Source of the DNA: Pedobacter psychrotolerans | Lineage (GTDB): Bacteria > Bacteroidota > Bacteroidia > Sphingobacteriales > Sphingobacteriaceae | Length of the DNA: 64,000 bases | NCBI RefSeq assembly: GCF_004340665.1 | Contig: NZ_SLWO01000001.1 | Coordinates: forward strand, 808,450-872,449 | Reading direction: 5' to 3' | In this document: one piece after another, positions 43,841 to 53,284 of the stretch | How the letters are laid out: every line of letters starts with the position of its first letter | Numbering within the stretch: position 1 is the stretch's first letter | Made by a program: the position numbers and the translations under genes | The notes under the pieces: generated by a model | Databases searched by the model: none | Told to the model about the DNA's origin: nothing | The model's input: only the letters and a program-made list of their open reading frames with translations

Positions 43841-43900
43841 ATTAAAAACCGGATAAACTTCAGCCCAAAACAGAAATAATTTAATGAAAATCCAGAATTT

Positions 43901-44434
43901 ATGATCATTCAACCGGAAGAAATATTTAGAGGAAGCATTCCTGTCAAAAATGCGGGCATAGTGTTAATTAACCAATACATCCCTTTACTTTTTGAACGCT
44001 TAAACCTTATAAATAATCATAAAGAATTCTTCCCTGAAAAGCAGGCTGCGGCTGTTCATTATCTCCAGTTTTTAGCAACAGGCCAGTTGGAAACCGATGA
44101 ACCAGATTTGGTGCTGAATAAACTTTTATGTGGCATTTTACTTCGCGAATCCATTAAAAATCAAACATTCATCAGCCCTGCTGATATAGAAACGATGACG
44201 CAACTGCTGCAGGCCGCGATTGAGTATTGGACAGCCATTGGGTCAAGTTCAATTGATGGTTTCAGAGGCAACTGGCTAATCAGGGATGGCTTGTTAAGTG
44301 AGCAGGATGATCGCTGGGAACTGTTGATTGAGAAAAGAGTATACGATATCCTCATTAATCAATCGCCATTTAGTTTTTCGGTGATTAAATATCCCTGGAT
44401 GACTAAACCACTATATGTACAATGGCCATACTAA
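43901..44434 (+). CDS. C-terminal fragment of CIS tape-measure-like protein
   Basis: A 177-residue piece. The blocks NAGIVLINQYIPLLFERLNL, AVHYLQFLATGQ, LVLNKLLCGILL and IKYPWMTKPLYVQWPY are the conserved C-terminal region of the large proteins annotated as CIS tape-measure in eCIS loci. The open frame extends upstream only to a TAA at 43877-43879 without an earlier ATG, so several hundred N-terminal residues are missing. Together with the stump at 43766-43840 this marks an internal deletion. Expression as a small protein is possible but unproven. Confidence 0.8.
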   Translation: MIIQPEEIFRGSIPVKNAGIVLINQYIPLLFERLNLINNHKEFFPEKQAAAVHYLQFLATGQLETDEPDLVLNKLLCGILLRESIKNQTFISPADIETMTQLLQAAIEYWTAIGSSSIDGFRGNWLIRDGLLSEQDDRWELLIEKRVYDILINQSPFSFSVIKYPWMTKPLYVQWPY

Positions 44435-44670
44435 ATTAAGGCGATGAAGGAATTATTTGAAGGTTCATTATAATTCTAAACTAGAACAAATGCATATGCT
44501 TGATATTAAGTAATTACCCTTCGCTAAGATAAATCCACCAAAATCATACTCTCAGATTTTAAATTCGCTTTAATATTAAAATCACCATTTCCCCGAACAT
44601 TCAATAGTTTCATCTGTTAGCGCTTATAAGATATAATAATGAGATTTAGCTTTAGCCACCAGTGAACAAC

Positions 44671-45393
44671 ATGAAAGTAATCCCCCTAAAACAAGGAAAC
44701 TACACTGTTAATCAGAATAAGAAATTTACGTTAATAGATACTGATTCCACTGCAACAGGAACAAAAGTAGCTATTCAACCTTTTTTAGTGATTACCGAAA
44801 ATGATTATGTGCTAATGGACACTGGTTTTAATTCCAATCAGGAAGAAGTGCCTCCGGTTGTACAGTGTTTAGAAAATGAAAATATCAAGCCGGAAAAAAT
44901 CACAAAAGTGCTGATTTCACACCTTCACAAAGATCATATCGATGGGATTGGTTACCTTTCAAATGGAAAATTGATGGGTAGTTTTCCAAATGCTACGATT
45001 TATCTTCAGCGCCGGGAATTGGATTTTGCCTTCACGCAAACAGGAAATCCATCTTACCGGATAGATATGCTGCAACAGTTGGCCGAACTGCCAAACGTTG
45101 TACTGTTAGATGATGATCAGGGAAGTATCACAGATGAAATTACTTACCAGGTTTCTGGCGGACATACGCCTTTTCATCAGGTCTTCTGGGTGAAGGAAAA
45201 AGAAGAAACCATTTTTTATGGTGCTGATAATTTACCACAGCAAAATTACCTTAAATATCCACTCGCTTTTAAAAATGATTTTGATGGTAAAAAAGCTCTC
45301 GAAGCACGCCAGGAATGGTCAGAAAAAGGCAAACAGCAAAACTGGAAGGTATTGCTCTACCACGATCTGGGAAATCCGATCCTTCAATTCTAA
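44671..45393 (+). CDS. MBL-fold hydrolase, AHL-lactonase-like
   Basis: A 240-residue metallo-beta-lactamase-fold protein with motif HLHKDH at 84-89 and VSGGHTPFHQ and FYGADNLPQQ supplying later ligands. The arrangement resembles N-acyl homoserine lactonases and related cytosolic lactonases, but that activity cannot be confirmed. The ATG at 44671 is preferred to a GTG at 44662. Its stop codon is immediately followed by the end of the convergent esterase gene with no spacer. Confidence 0.85.
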   Translation: MKVIPLKQGNYTVNQNKKFTLIDTDSTATGTKVAIQPFLVITENDYVLMDTGFNSNQEEVPPVVQCLENENIKPEKITKVLISHLHKDHIDGIGYLSNGKLMGSFPNATIYLQRRELDFAFTQTGNPSYRIDMLQQLAELPNVVLLDDDQGSITDEITYQVSGGHTPFHQVFWVKEKEETIFYGADNLPQQNYLKYPLAFKNDFDGKKALEARQEWSEKGKQQNWKVLLYHDLGNPILQF

Positions 45394-47040
45394 TTATTCA
45401 GTTTCTGTAAGATTTTCAAAAAATAAATATCGGTCTTTTGTGACATCCGTTTCGGCTTTGCTGTTGATATCAATCTTTAAAAATTCTCCCATTCCGTTGT
45501 GATAAGTTGGCCAGTTGGTGAGTGGAATTTGATCTATACCCAAACCATTTGGGTTTCCACTCCTGATAAAATTCACAAAATAACTTTGCATCTGTTTCGA
45601 TACCTGGTAATCTTCCGCTTTCCATTCATAATTATCCTGTACTTTTAGGTTACCCAGTGCATATTCAATTTCGGATGCATGAAATGAAGTGCCGGTAATT
45701 ACTTTATTGAGCATTTTCTTAATTATAACCTGAAAGAAATTACCTTCCCGAATGGTGCGCAAATTGAGTCCGGGGTGAGGGTGCGCAAAAAGGTACCTGT
45801 AAACTGCTGCCGATTTATTTTGTGCATGAAGTTCAGCCAGTTTCCAGCTACTGTAATTAATCAGCCTGTCGCTCATGAGCTCACTTGCTGCCTTTTTCAC
45901 CTCTTTATTGGTTTCAGCCGGATAGCGTGCAAGGACTTCATCGGCCCTTTCACCATAAATCTTTTCAACTGCTTTTTTATAATTTTGTACGTTGATTCGG
46001 CGAAGTCGAAATAAGGCGATTGCAGGCACTTCCTGTGCATTCCATCCAACCAGTAAAGGAACATTGGCCTGTTTTCCAGCCATGAAAGTTTTTTCAGGAT
46101 TTTCTTTCAGGAAGTAGCCATCTACTACTGGCCTGAAACGGCGGGGATTTCCTTTTTCCACCAATTCTAAAAGTTTTTCTGCTGGCATTAACCGCATTTG
46201 GGCTATTGTTTTTGATTTAGATAAACCAGATAACGCTGTACCTAGTTCTTCTGATTTCTTCAAGGGCAGTACCATTGTACGTACGTCAATCAAGGAACCA
46301 CTTTCGGCAATGGCACCTGAAAATAAACCACTGGAGCGTGGTGAAACCAGATGTGCACTTACTGATTGTGCGCCTACTGATTCTCCACCTATCGTAACGC
46401 GATTGGGATCTCCGCCAAACTGACTGATATTTTTCTTGATCCACTCTAATGCTGCAACCTGATCAAGCAGACCATAATTTCCTGAACCGCCATAGCCAGA
46501 TTCCTGACTTAGTTCCGGATGCGACATAAACCCAAATACACCCAGCCGATAATTAATGGAGACATAAACAATACCCTGTTCTGCCATGCTTTCACCATCA
46601 TATGCTGGCTGCGAGCCATCTCCGTGTATAAATGAACCCCCATGAATGAAAACATATACTGGCCGTTTTTCCTGATTTGATCGTGCAGAAGTCCATACGT
46701 TTAAATAAAGACAATCTTCACTCATTTCTTTTGAACGGAATTCATATAAAAGGTTTGACTCCTGTACAGGGCGGGGTCCGAAATGTGCTGCATTTCTGGT
46801 TCCTTCCCATGGTAAGGGAGGTTGTGGTGCTTTCCATCTTAATTCTCCAACCGGTGGTGCTGCATAGGGGATTCCTCTGAAAGATAGCACGCCATGATCT
46901 GATAGCGAACCCTGAACACGCCCACCTGTTACAGTAACAGATTTATTCGCTGATAATATTTTTTCGTTGCGGGCAAAAGTATAATTGGAGAAGATGAGGA
47001 AATGCAGTGTAAGCAGGAGGGGAATGGTGTTCTTAAGCAT
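45394..47040 (-). CDS. Type B carboxylesterase/lipase
   Basis: A 548-residue secreted alpha/beta-hydrolase with a signal peptide (about 1-24, ending TFARN). The oxyanion-hole motif is VFIHGGSFIHGDG. The nucleophile is Ser221 in GGESVGAQS. The typical SFHASEIEYALGNL block lies near residue 450 and carries the catalytic His. The family hydrolyses esters, including p-nitrobenzyl esters and some antibiotics. It sits tail to tail with the MBL gene. Substrate unknown. Confidence 0.93.
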   Translation of the reverse strand: MLKNTIPLLLTLHFLIFSNYTFARNEKILSANKSVTVTGGRVQGSLSDHGVLSFRGIPYAAPPVGELRWKAPQPPLPWEGTRNAAHFGPRPVQESNLLYEFRSKEMSEDCLYLNVWTSARSNQEKRPVYVFIHGGSFIHGDGSQPAYDGESMAEQGIVYVSINYRLGVFGFMSHPELSQESGYGGSGNYGLLDQVAALEWIKKNISQFGGDPNRVTIGGESVGAQSVSAHLVSPRSSGLFSGAIAESGSLIDVRTMVLPLKKSEELGTALSGLSKSKTIAQMRLMPAEKLLELVEKGNPRRFRPVVDGYFLKENPEKTFMAGKQANVPLLVGWNAQEVPAIALFRLRRINVQNYKKAVEKIYGERADEVLARYPAETNKEVKKAASELMSDRLINYSSWKLAELHAQNKSAAVYRYLFAHPHPGLNLRTIREGNFFQVIIKKMLNKVITGTSFHASEIEYALGNLKVQDNYEWKAEDYQVSKQMQSYFVNFIRSGNPNGLGIDQIPLTNWPTYHNGMGEFLKIDINSKAETDVTKDRYLFFENLTETE

Positions 47041-47122
47041 GTAAAGGGAATAGGGATTTAACTGGTCATAATTTATCTGTATTAAAAATGTTGATCCTGG
47101 GAGGCAACTTTTGAATCGTTCT

Positions 47123-47827
47123 TTAAAATGTATAAGTTATCCAAAGCACATCATCCTCAATTTGTTTAACATTTTTTAGCTTCATCAGGGTTGCGTCTTT
47201 TCCTTTTATTTTTGGATCAATCTCAAAAACTGATGATGTTTCCATTCCACCATCTGCAATGGGCAATAATAACTGATGAAATTCATCAATTAATCCAGCC
47301 TGTAGAAAGCTTCCGTTAATACGTGCGCCGCCTTCCAGCATCAGTTTTTCAATTCCGAACAATTTACGCAGTTTTTTTAAGGCTATTGTTAAATCTATTT
47401 CATCTTTTCCGGCAAAAATATAAGACACCCCAATTTCCTGAAGGTGGGCCAGATAACCATCCTTTACGTTTTCAGTTAAAATGGTAATCACTTGGTCGCC
47501 ATGCAACGTTGATTCTTTCCAGCCTAATTTGGCATGCCCATCTAAGGCAATAGCAAACTTGCCCGAAGCATCAATTTTGCCAATAAAGTCACTTCGATCT
47601 ATGGCTGAATGCCCACGCTTTATAATCGGTTTTTCGAAATTCGTAAAATCCTTTTCCATCGTAGTTCTACCTACTATCCAGGCCTTAATTCCGATTTCTT
47701 CATGTGCCTGCTCAAACTTTTCTCTAAGCTTTTGCATCTTTTTACCATTGCCCCATTTTTCTCCTAAGATCTTTCCATCTACAGAAGTCATCATAAGGCA
47801 AATTACATACGGTCGTTCATTTTTCAT
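47123..47827 (-). CDS. RibD C-terminal/dihydrofolate-reductase-like protein
   Basis: A 234-residue reductase of the RibD_C family. RPYVICLMMTSVDGKILGEK and the WIVGRTTMEKDF stretch form the nucleotide-binding half; GIEKLMLEGGARINGSFLQA is the conserved NADPH-binding helix region of RibD-type reductases. There is no deaminase domain and no riboflavin operon nearby, so its substrate is open. The start at 47827 gives the family N-terminus; the frame extends 10 codons upstream to another possible start. Confidence 0.85.
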   Translation of the reverse strand: MKNERPYVICLMMTSVDGKILGEKWGNGKKMQKLREKFEQAHEEIGIKAWIVGRTTMEKDFTNFEKPIIKRGHSAIDRSDFIGKIDASGKFAIALDGHAKLGWKESTLHGDQVITILTENVKDGYLAHLQEIGVSYIFAGKDEIDLTIALKKLRKLFGIEKLMLEGGARINGSFLQAGLIDEFHQLLLPIADGGMETSSVFEIDPKIKGKDATLMKLKNVKQIEDDVLWITYTF

Positions 47828-47991
47828 ATAGCGCTGACTGGTACAAAAAGCTAACAAAAATTAATCAGGCTTGTTTTTGATTTATGGTAGGGTGAGTACT
47901 GTTCTTATATAAAAATGCCTTTATTCAATCGGATCAGCCACTTTATTTAAAATATTTAACAAATGTTAAAAGTAAATGACCAAGGATTACA

Positions 47992-47999
47992 TAATTTTG
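47992..47999 (+). promoter_or_regulatory. -7 box of the GNAT gene
   Basis: TAATTTTG, a perfect TAnnTTTG, ends 18 nt before the ATG at 48018. It lies downstream of an alternative upstream start codon at 47976, which it therefore rules out. Confidence 0.5.
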
Positions 48000-48017
48000 G
48001 GAACAGTATTTAATCAT

Positions 48018-48548
48018 ATGGAACATATCATAATCACTGCAGCTACGGCTGAAAACATCAGTACAATTCAACAAATTGGTAAAGAAACCTTTCACGAAAC
48101 TTTCTCTGAGAGCAATACCAAAGAGGATATGCAAAAATACCTTGATGAAAACTTTAGTGAACAAAAAGTTAAAAGCGAACTAAATAATAGTGAATCAATG
48201 TTTTTCATTGCATGGGATGAAAGTCTTCCTGTAGGTTATTTAAAATTGAATATTGGCGCTGCACAAACTGAAGATCAGGGGCATGCGGCATTAGAAATTG
48301 AACGGATTTATGTCAAATCAACTCATCATGGTAAAAAGGTTGGCCAAATGCTTTATGAACAAGCATTGGTTACTGCAAATCAATTAAAGAAAAATACCCT
48401 ATGGCTAGGGGTTTGGGAAGAAAATTCCAGAGCCATTAGGTTTTATGAAAAAAATGGCTTTGTTGCTTTTGATCGGCACATTTTTAAAATGGGTGATGAT
48501 GAGCAAACTGATATTATGATGCGTAAAACATTATCATCTGCAATCTAA
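48018..48548 (+). CDS. GNAT N-acetyltransferase
   Basis: A 176-residue GCN5-type acetyltransferase. Motif A is EIERIYVKSTHHGKKVGQML (about residues 95-114), which holds the pyrophosphate-binding loop, and motif B is LWLGVWEENSRAIRFYEKNG. The arrangement matches spermidine/phosphinothricin-type acetyltransferases of about this length. Substrate unknown. The upstream start at 47976 is excluded by the -7 box at 47992-47999. Confidence 0.9.
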   Translation: MEHIIITAATAENISTIQQIGKETFHETFSESNTKEDMQKYLDENFSEQKVKSELNNSESMFFIAWDESLPVGYLKLNIGAAQTEDQGHAALEIERIYVKSTHHGKKVGQMLYEQALVTANQLKKNTLWLGVWEENSRAIRFYEKNGFVAFDRHIFKMGDDEQTDIMMRKTLSSAI

Positions 48549-49009
48549 AACTGATCTTAGTATGGCCATCACAGGTTTTGGTGGCTTGCTATGACCTTTA
48601 AACCTTCACCACTATTTTAAACATCAAGAAAGATAAGCTCATTTTCCCCTTTCTTAATCATTATATTATTGGGTATAGCACCCTGCTATCGCCATTAAAT
48701 CTCATTGTTTACTTGCAACATGAAGAGGGGATAAGCATATTGTAACTTGTCCAAAAAACACTGTTTTAGCGCCCAGCTATAGCCTGTTTTAGTTTAATTC
48801 CGGTGCCATTCGCACGGATCCATTCCAACCTGAAGTTCAACTTCATTATAACTTCATAAATCTGTAGTTATTTCGTACCAGTATTAATTAAATGGGGTAA
48901 ACTAAATTACAGAACAGAACTGCATCATGAAGCAGTGATCATCCTGAATGAATCGATCCCAGATTAATCAGATAGAAAAAAAATCAGATAACTATTCACA
49001 AAAAACAAA
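48549..49009. other. Gene-free gap before the RND efflux operon
   Basis: No open frame or repeat was found in this 461-bp stretch. It must hold the RND operon promoter, but no clean -7 box or operator was found and no regulator gene is adjacent, which is unusual for an RND pump. Confidence 0.5.
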
Positions 49010-50092
49010 ATGAAAAGAAATGTCATGTTCCTCGCTTTAAGCGTTTTGCTTTATGTAACAGGATGTACATCAAAAAAAGAGGAGAAAGAAGAGGAGGTTA
49101 CTTACGCGGTTACTACACCGTTAAAGATCGATACTTCATACACCAAAGAGTATGTTTCTCAAATTAAATCGGTAAGAAACATCGAAATCCACGGACAAGA
49201 AAAAGGCTATTTGCAAAACATTTATGTTGATGAAGGTCAGCATGTAAATGCCGGGCAGGTATTATTTAAAATTATGCCTAGAATGGCGCAGGCTGAATTG
49301 CTAAAAGCACAAGCCGAAACCAAAGCCGCAGAAATTGAACTGGAAAATACAAAGTTGCTTTCAGATAAAAATGTGGTTTCGAAAAATGAGCTGGCCATGG
49401 CGAAGGCTAAATTACAATCGGCCAATGCTGAAACCTCAATGGCTAAAATGCACCTTGCTTTTACAGAAATCAGGGCACCTTTCGCGGGTACGATAGATCG
49501 TATTCCATTTAAATTGGGAAGTCTGGTTGATGAAGGTGCGTTATTAACCAGCCTATCAGATAATAGCCAGGTTTTTGCATACTTTAATGTTTCAGAACCA
49601 GAATACCTGACCTACCAAAGCACAGTTAAAGCAAAGGGTGGACAGGAAGTTGGTTTGTTGCTTGCTAATAACGAAGTGCTTAAATCAAAGGGGAAGGTAG
49701 AAGTTATTGAAAGTGAATTTAATAATGAGACTGGAAATATCGCTTTCAGGGCCCGCTTCAATAACCCTGATAATTTGTTAAGAAACGGCGAAACAGGTAA
49801 AATTCAAATGGTTGTCCCATTAAAAAATGCATTGGTTATTCCGCAAAAAGCTACTTATGAGATTCAGGATAAAACCTATGTATTTGTTGTTGGCAATGAT
49901 AATAAAGTGCACTCAAGAGAAATTACCATCGTAACCGAAATACCAGATTTATACATTGTAGGTACTGATTTAAAAGAAGGCGATAAAATTTTGCTGGAAG
50001 GCATTCAGAAGGTAAAAGACGGCGACAAAATTAAATACAAGTTGTCCAATCCGAAAGATGTAATTAACCAGTTAAGACTTGCTGCAGAGTAA
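49010..50092 (+). CDS. RND efflux periplasmic adaptor lipoprotein
   Basis: A 360-residue membrane-fusion protein (lipobox VTGC, Cys19). It has the barrel-sandwich hybrid, with EKGYLQNIYVDEGQHVNAG on one side and FTEIRAPFAGTIDRIPFKLG on the other, a helical hairpin (about 92-145) of alternating Ala/Lys/Glu, and a beta-barrel with a membrane-proximal domain. It links the inner membrane pump to the outer membrane channel. It is the first gene of a three-gene operon (21-nt spacing to the pump). Confidence 0.95.
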   Translation: MKRNVMFLALSVLLYVTGCTSKKEEKEEEVTYAVTTPLKIDTSYTKEYVSQIKSVRNIEIHGQEKGYLQNIYVDEGQHVNAGQVLFKIMPRMAQAELLKAQAETKAAEIELENTKLLSDKNVVSKNELAMAKAKLQSANAETSMAKMHLAFTEIRAPFAGTIDRIPFKLGSLVDEGALLTSLSDNSQVFAYFNVSEPEYLTYQSTVKAKGGQEVGLLLANNEVLKSKGKVEVIESEFNNETGNIAFRARFNNPDNLLRNGETGKIQMVVPLKNALVIPQKATYEIQDKTYVFVVGNDNKVHSREITIVTEIPDLYIVGTDLKEGDKILLEGIQKVKDGDKIKYKLSNPKDVINQLRLAAE

Positions 50093-50113
50093 TCATCCTT
50101 TAATCTTAATATT

Positions 50114-53100
50114 ATGTTCGGTAAATTTATACAGAGGCCAGTCCTCTCTATCGTAATATCGCTAATTATTGTGTTTCTGGGTGTTTTGGCCATCACAGGT
50201 CTGCCCGTAACCCAATTCCCAACGATATCTCCACCTAAAGTAAACATCACGGCTGAGTATCCTGGTGCAAATAACGAGTTATTAGTTAAATCAGTTATCA
50301 TTCCATTAGAGCGTGCCTTGAATGGTGTACCGGGAATGAAATATATTGCTTCAAATGCCGGTAATGATGGTGAAGCCAGTGTTCAGGTGGTTTTCAATTT
50401 GGGAACAGATCCTAATCAAGCTTCATTAAACGTGCAAAACCGTGTGGCTGCGGTGAACAACAAGCTCCCGCCATTGGTTATTCGTGAAGGGGTGAAAATT
50501 AGTAGGGAAGAACCTAACATGTTGATGTATATCAATTTGTATAGTAAAGACCCGAAAATGAATCAGAACTTCCTGTACAATTTTGCCGATATCAATTTAC
50601 TTTCTGAATTGAAAAGGGTAGATGGAGTAGGATATGCAGATATCCTTGGAGACAGGGATTATGCCATGCGGATTTGGTTGAAGCCAGATAGAATGCAGAC
50701 CTACAAGATCTCTCCTGATGAAGTAATGGATGCTTTAGGCAAACAAAGTTTAGAAGCATCGCCAGGTAAAACAGGTGAAAGTTCTGGTCAGCGTTCTGAA
50801 GCTTTTGAGTATGTGTTGAAATATTCTGGTCGTTTTACTACACCTGAGCAATATGGAAACATCATTTTACGGGCCAATGCGAATGGTGAAATGTTGCGTT
50901 TAAAGGATGTGGCTGACATTAGTTTCAGTTCTTCATTCTATAACCTTTACTCTACCTTAAATGGAAAATCTTCGGCAGCTATTGTATTAAAACAATCTTA
51001 CGGAAGTAATGCCACGCAGGTAATTAAAGATGTTAAAGCCAAAATGGCTGAAATCAAAGCAACATCCTTTCCTAAAGGTTTGGATTATGAAATCAGTTAT
51101 GACGTTTCTAAATTTTTGGACGCATCTATAGAGAAGGTAGTTCACACATTGGTAGAAGCTTTTATTCTGGTGGGTTTAGTAGTGTTCTTGTTCCTTGGAG
51201 ACTGGAGGTCAACTTTAATTCCGGCGATTGCAGTTCCGGTATCCTTAATTGGTACGTTCGTGTTTATGCAGTTCTTTGGCATCACCTTAAACCTGATTAC
51301 CCTATTTGCCTTGGTAATGGCGATCGGTGTGGTAGTGGATGATGCGATTGTGGTAATTGAAGCCGTGCACGCCAAGCTGGAGCATGATCCGAAGTTATCT
51401 GTTTTGAAGGCGACACAAATGGCCATGAAAGAAATCAGCGGAGCCATTATTGCCATTACATTTTTGATGGCAGCGGTGTTTATTCCGGTAACTTTTATGT
51501 CCGGCCCGGTAGGTATTTTTTACCGCCAGTTCTCCATCACCATGGCTACAGCAATTATTTTATCAGGTGTGGTGGCATTAACTTTAACGCCAGCCCTATG
51601 TGCCATGATGTTGAAAAATCAACATGGCGTAGCTAAAAAGAAAACTGTTGTTGATAAATTATTGGATGGCTTTAACAATGCCTTCTTTAAACTGACTGGC
51701 CGATATGAAAATATCTTAAGTAAGGTGGTAGGCAGACGGTTATTTACTTTTGGTGTGTTGGCGGTATTTTGTGTCGGAATTTATTTCATAAGTAATAGTG
51801 TGCCATCAGGCTTTATTCCGAATGAAGATCAGGGGATGGTTTATGCCATTCTTCAAATGCCTCCAGGTTCTACATTAGAGCGTACCAATCAGGCTGCAGA
51901 AAAATTGCAAAAAATGTCTGAAGATGTGGAAGGTGTTAAGTCTGTTTCATCATTGGCAGGTTATGAGGTTTTATCAGAAGGTACAGGATCAAATACCGGT
52001 ACATGTTTGATTAACCTTAAAGACTGGAGCGAACGTAAAAACTCTGCAACAGATGTAATTAAAGCGCTAGAAGAAAAAGCCAAAGATATTCCGGGTGCTA
52101 CAGTTGAATTTTTCCAACCACCGGCAGTACCGGGATATGGAGCAGCAGGTGGTTTCGAATGCCGTCTTTTAGATATGGCCGGAAGTGGTGATTACAAAAA
52201 GCTGGAAACAGTTGGTAATGATTTTGTAAAGGAATTGAATAAGCGGAAAGAACTTTCTTCGGTATTTACATTCTTTAGTGCAAGTTTCCCACAATACATG
52301 CTGAACATTGATAATGATCTGGCGCAGCAAAAAGGCGTAAGTATTGATAATGCAATGAGTACCTTATCTACTTATGTAGGTAGTGATTATGAAACCAGTT
52401 TCATTAAATATGACCGTCCTTATAAAGTGGTTGTTCAGGCTTCGCCGCAATACAGGGCCTTACCAGAAGATGTATTAAAGCTTTATGTTAAAAACAATAA
52501 AGATGAAATGGTGCCTTTTTCAGCCTTTATGACCATGAAAAAGGTATACGGTCCATCAGAAATTACCCGACATAATATGCACAATGCCGCCGAAATCAGT
52601 GGCCAGGCTGCACCAGGTTACAGTTCAGGCCAAGCTATTGAAGCCATTAAAGAAGTGGCACAAAAAACCTTGCCACGTGGCTATGCCATAGACTGGGCGG
52701 GTATTTCAAAAGATGAGGTATCGCGTGGAAATGAAGCCATTTATATCTTCTTAATCTGTTTGGGTTTCGTGTATCTGGTATTGGCCGCTCAGTATGAAAG
52801 CTTTATTCTGCCACTGGCTGTTATCTTATCACTTCCTACCGGTATTTTTGGTGCATTTTTATTCATAAAACTGTTTGGATTAGAAAATAACATCTATGCA
52901 CAGGTCGCCATGGTCATGCTGATTGGGTTGCTGGGTAAAAATGCCGTGCTGATTGTTGAATTTGCGATGCACCGGCATAGTCAGGGTGTTACGATTCTTA
53001 AAGCCGCCATGGAAGGTGCAGCAATCAGGTTCAGGCCAATCTTAATGACTTCCTTTGCTTTCGTTGCAGGTTTAATTCCGCTTACAATAGCTACCGGGCC

Positions 53101-53284
53101 AGGAAGAATTGGTAATAGAACAATTGGTACAGCTGCCGCCGGAGGGATGATATTCGGTACTGTTTTAGGTGTATTAATCATCCCTGGTTTGTTTTACATA
53201 TTCGGTACAATAGCAACCAAACGTAAGCTCACCACTATTGAAGAAGGACATCCGTTAACTGAAGAAATTGAAGACAATGTTTAA
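50114..53284 (+). CDS. RND efflux pump inner membrane transporter, AcrB-like
   Basis: A 1056-residue HAE1-type proton-driven exporter with twelve membrane helices and two large periplasmic loops. The proton-relay pair Asp409-Asp410 is present in VVVDDAIVVIEAV in TM4. The first helix and loop FIQRPVLSIVISLIIV and VTQFPTISPPKVNI are the AcrB N-terminus. It exports drugs or bile-like compounds as a trimer. It overlaps the outer membrane gene by 8 bases, so translation is coupled. Confidence 0.97.
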   Translation: MFGKFIQRPVLSIVISLIIVFLGVLAITGLPVTQFPTISPPKVNITAEYPGANNELLVKSVIIPLERALNGVPGMKYIASNAGNDGEASVQVVFNLGTDPNQASLNVQNRVAAVNNKLPPLVIREGVKISREEPNMLMYINLYSKDPKMNQNFLYNFADINLLSELKRVDGVGYADILGDRDYAMRIWLKPDRMQTYKISPDEVMDALGKQSLEASPGKTGESSGQRSEAFEYVLKYSGRFTTPEQYGNIILRANANGEMLRLKDVADISFSSSFYNLYSTLNGKSSAAIVLKQSYGSNATQVIKDVKAKMAEIKATSFPKGLDYEISYDVSKFLDASIEKVVHTLVEAFILVGLVVFLFLGDWRSTLIPAIAVPVSLIGTFVFMQFFGITLNLITLFALVMAIGVVVDDAIVVIEAVHAKLEHDPKLSVLKATQMAMKEISGAIIAITFLMAAVFIPVTFMSGPVGIFYRQFSITMATAIILSGVVALTLTPALCAMMLKNQHGVAKKKTVVDKLLDGFNNAFFKLTGRYENILSKVVGRRLFTFGVLAVFCVGIYFISNSVPSGFIPNEDQGMVYAILQMPPGSTLERTNQAAEKLQKMSEDVEGVKSVSSLAGYEVLSEGTGSNTGTCLINLKDWSERKNSATDVIKALEEKAKDIPGATVEFFQPPAVPGYGAAGGFECRLLDMAGSGDYKKLETVGNDFVKELNKRKELSSVFTFFSASFPQYMLNIDNDLAQQKGVSIDNAMSTLSTYVGSDYETSFIKYDRPYKVVVQASPQYRALPEDVLKLYVKNNKDEMVPFSAFMTMKKVYGPSEITRHNMHNAAEISGQAAPGYSSGQAIEAIKEVAQKTLPRGYAIDWAGISKDEVSRGNEAIYIFLICLGFVYLVLAAQYESFILPLAVILSLPTGIFGAFLFIKLFGLENNIYAQVAMVMLIGLLGKNAVLIVEFAMHRHSQGVTILKAAMEGAAIRFRPILMTSFAFVAGLIPLTIATGPGRIGNRTIGTAAAGGMIFGTVLGVLIIPGLFYIFGTIATKRKLTTIEEGHPLTEEIEDNV

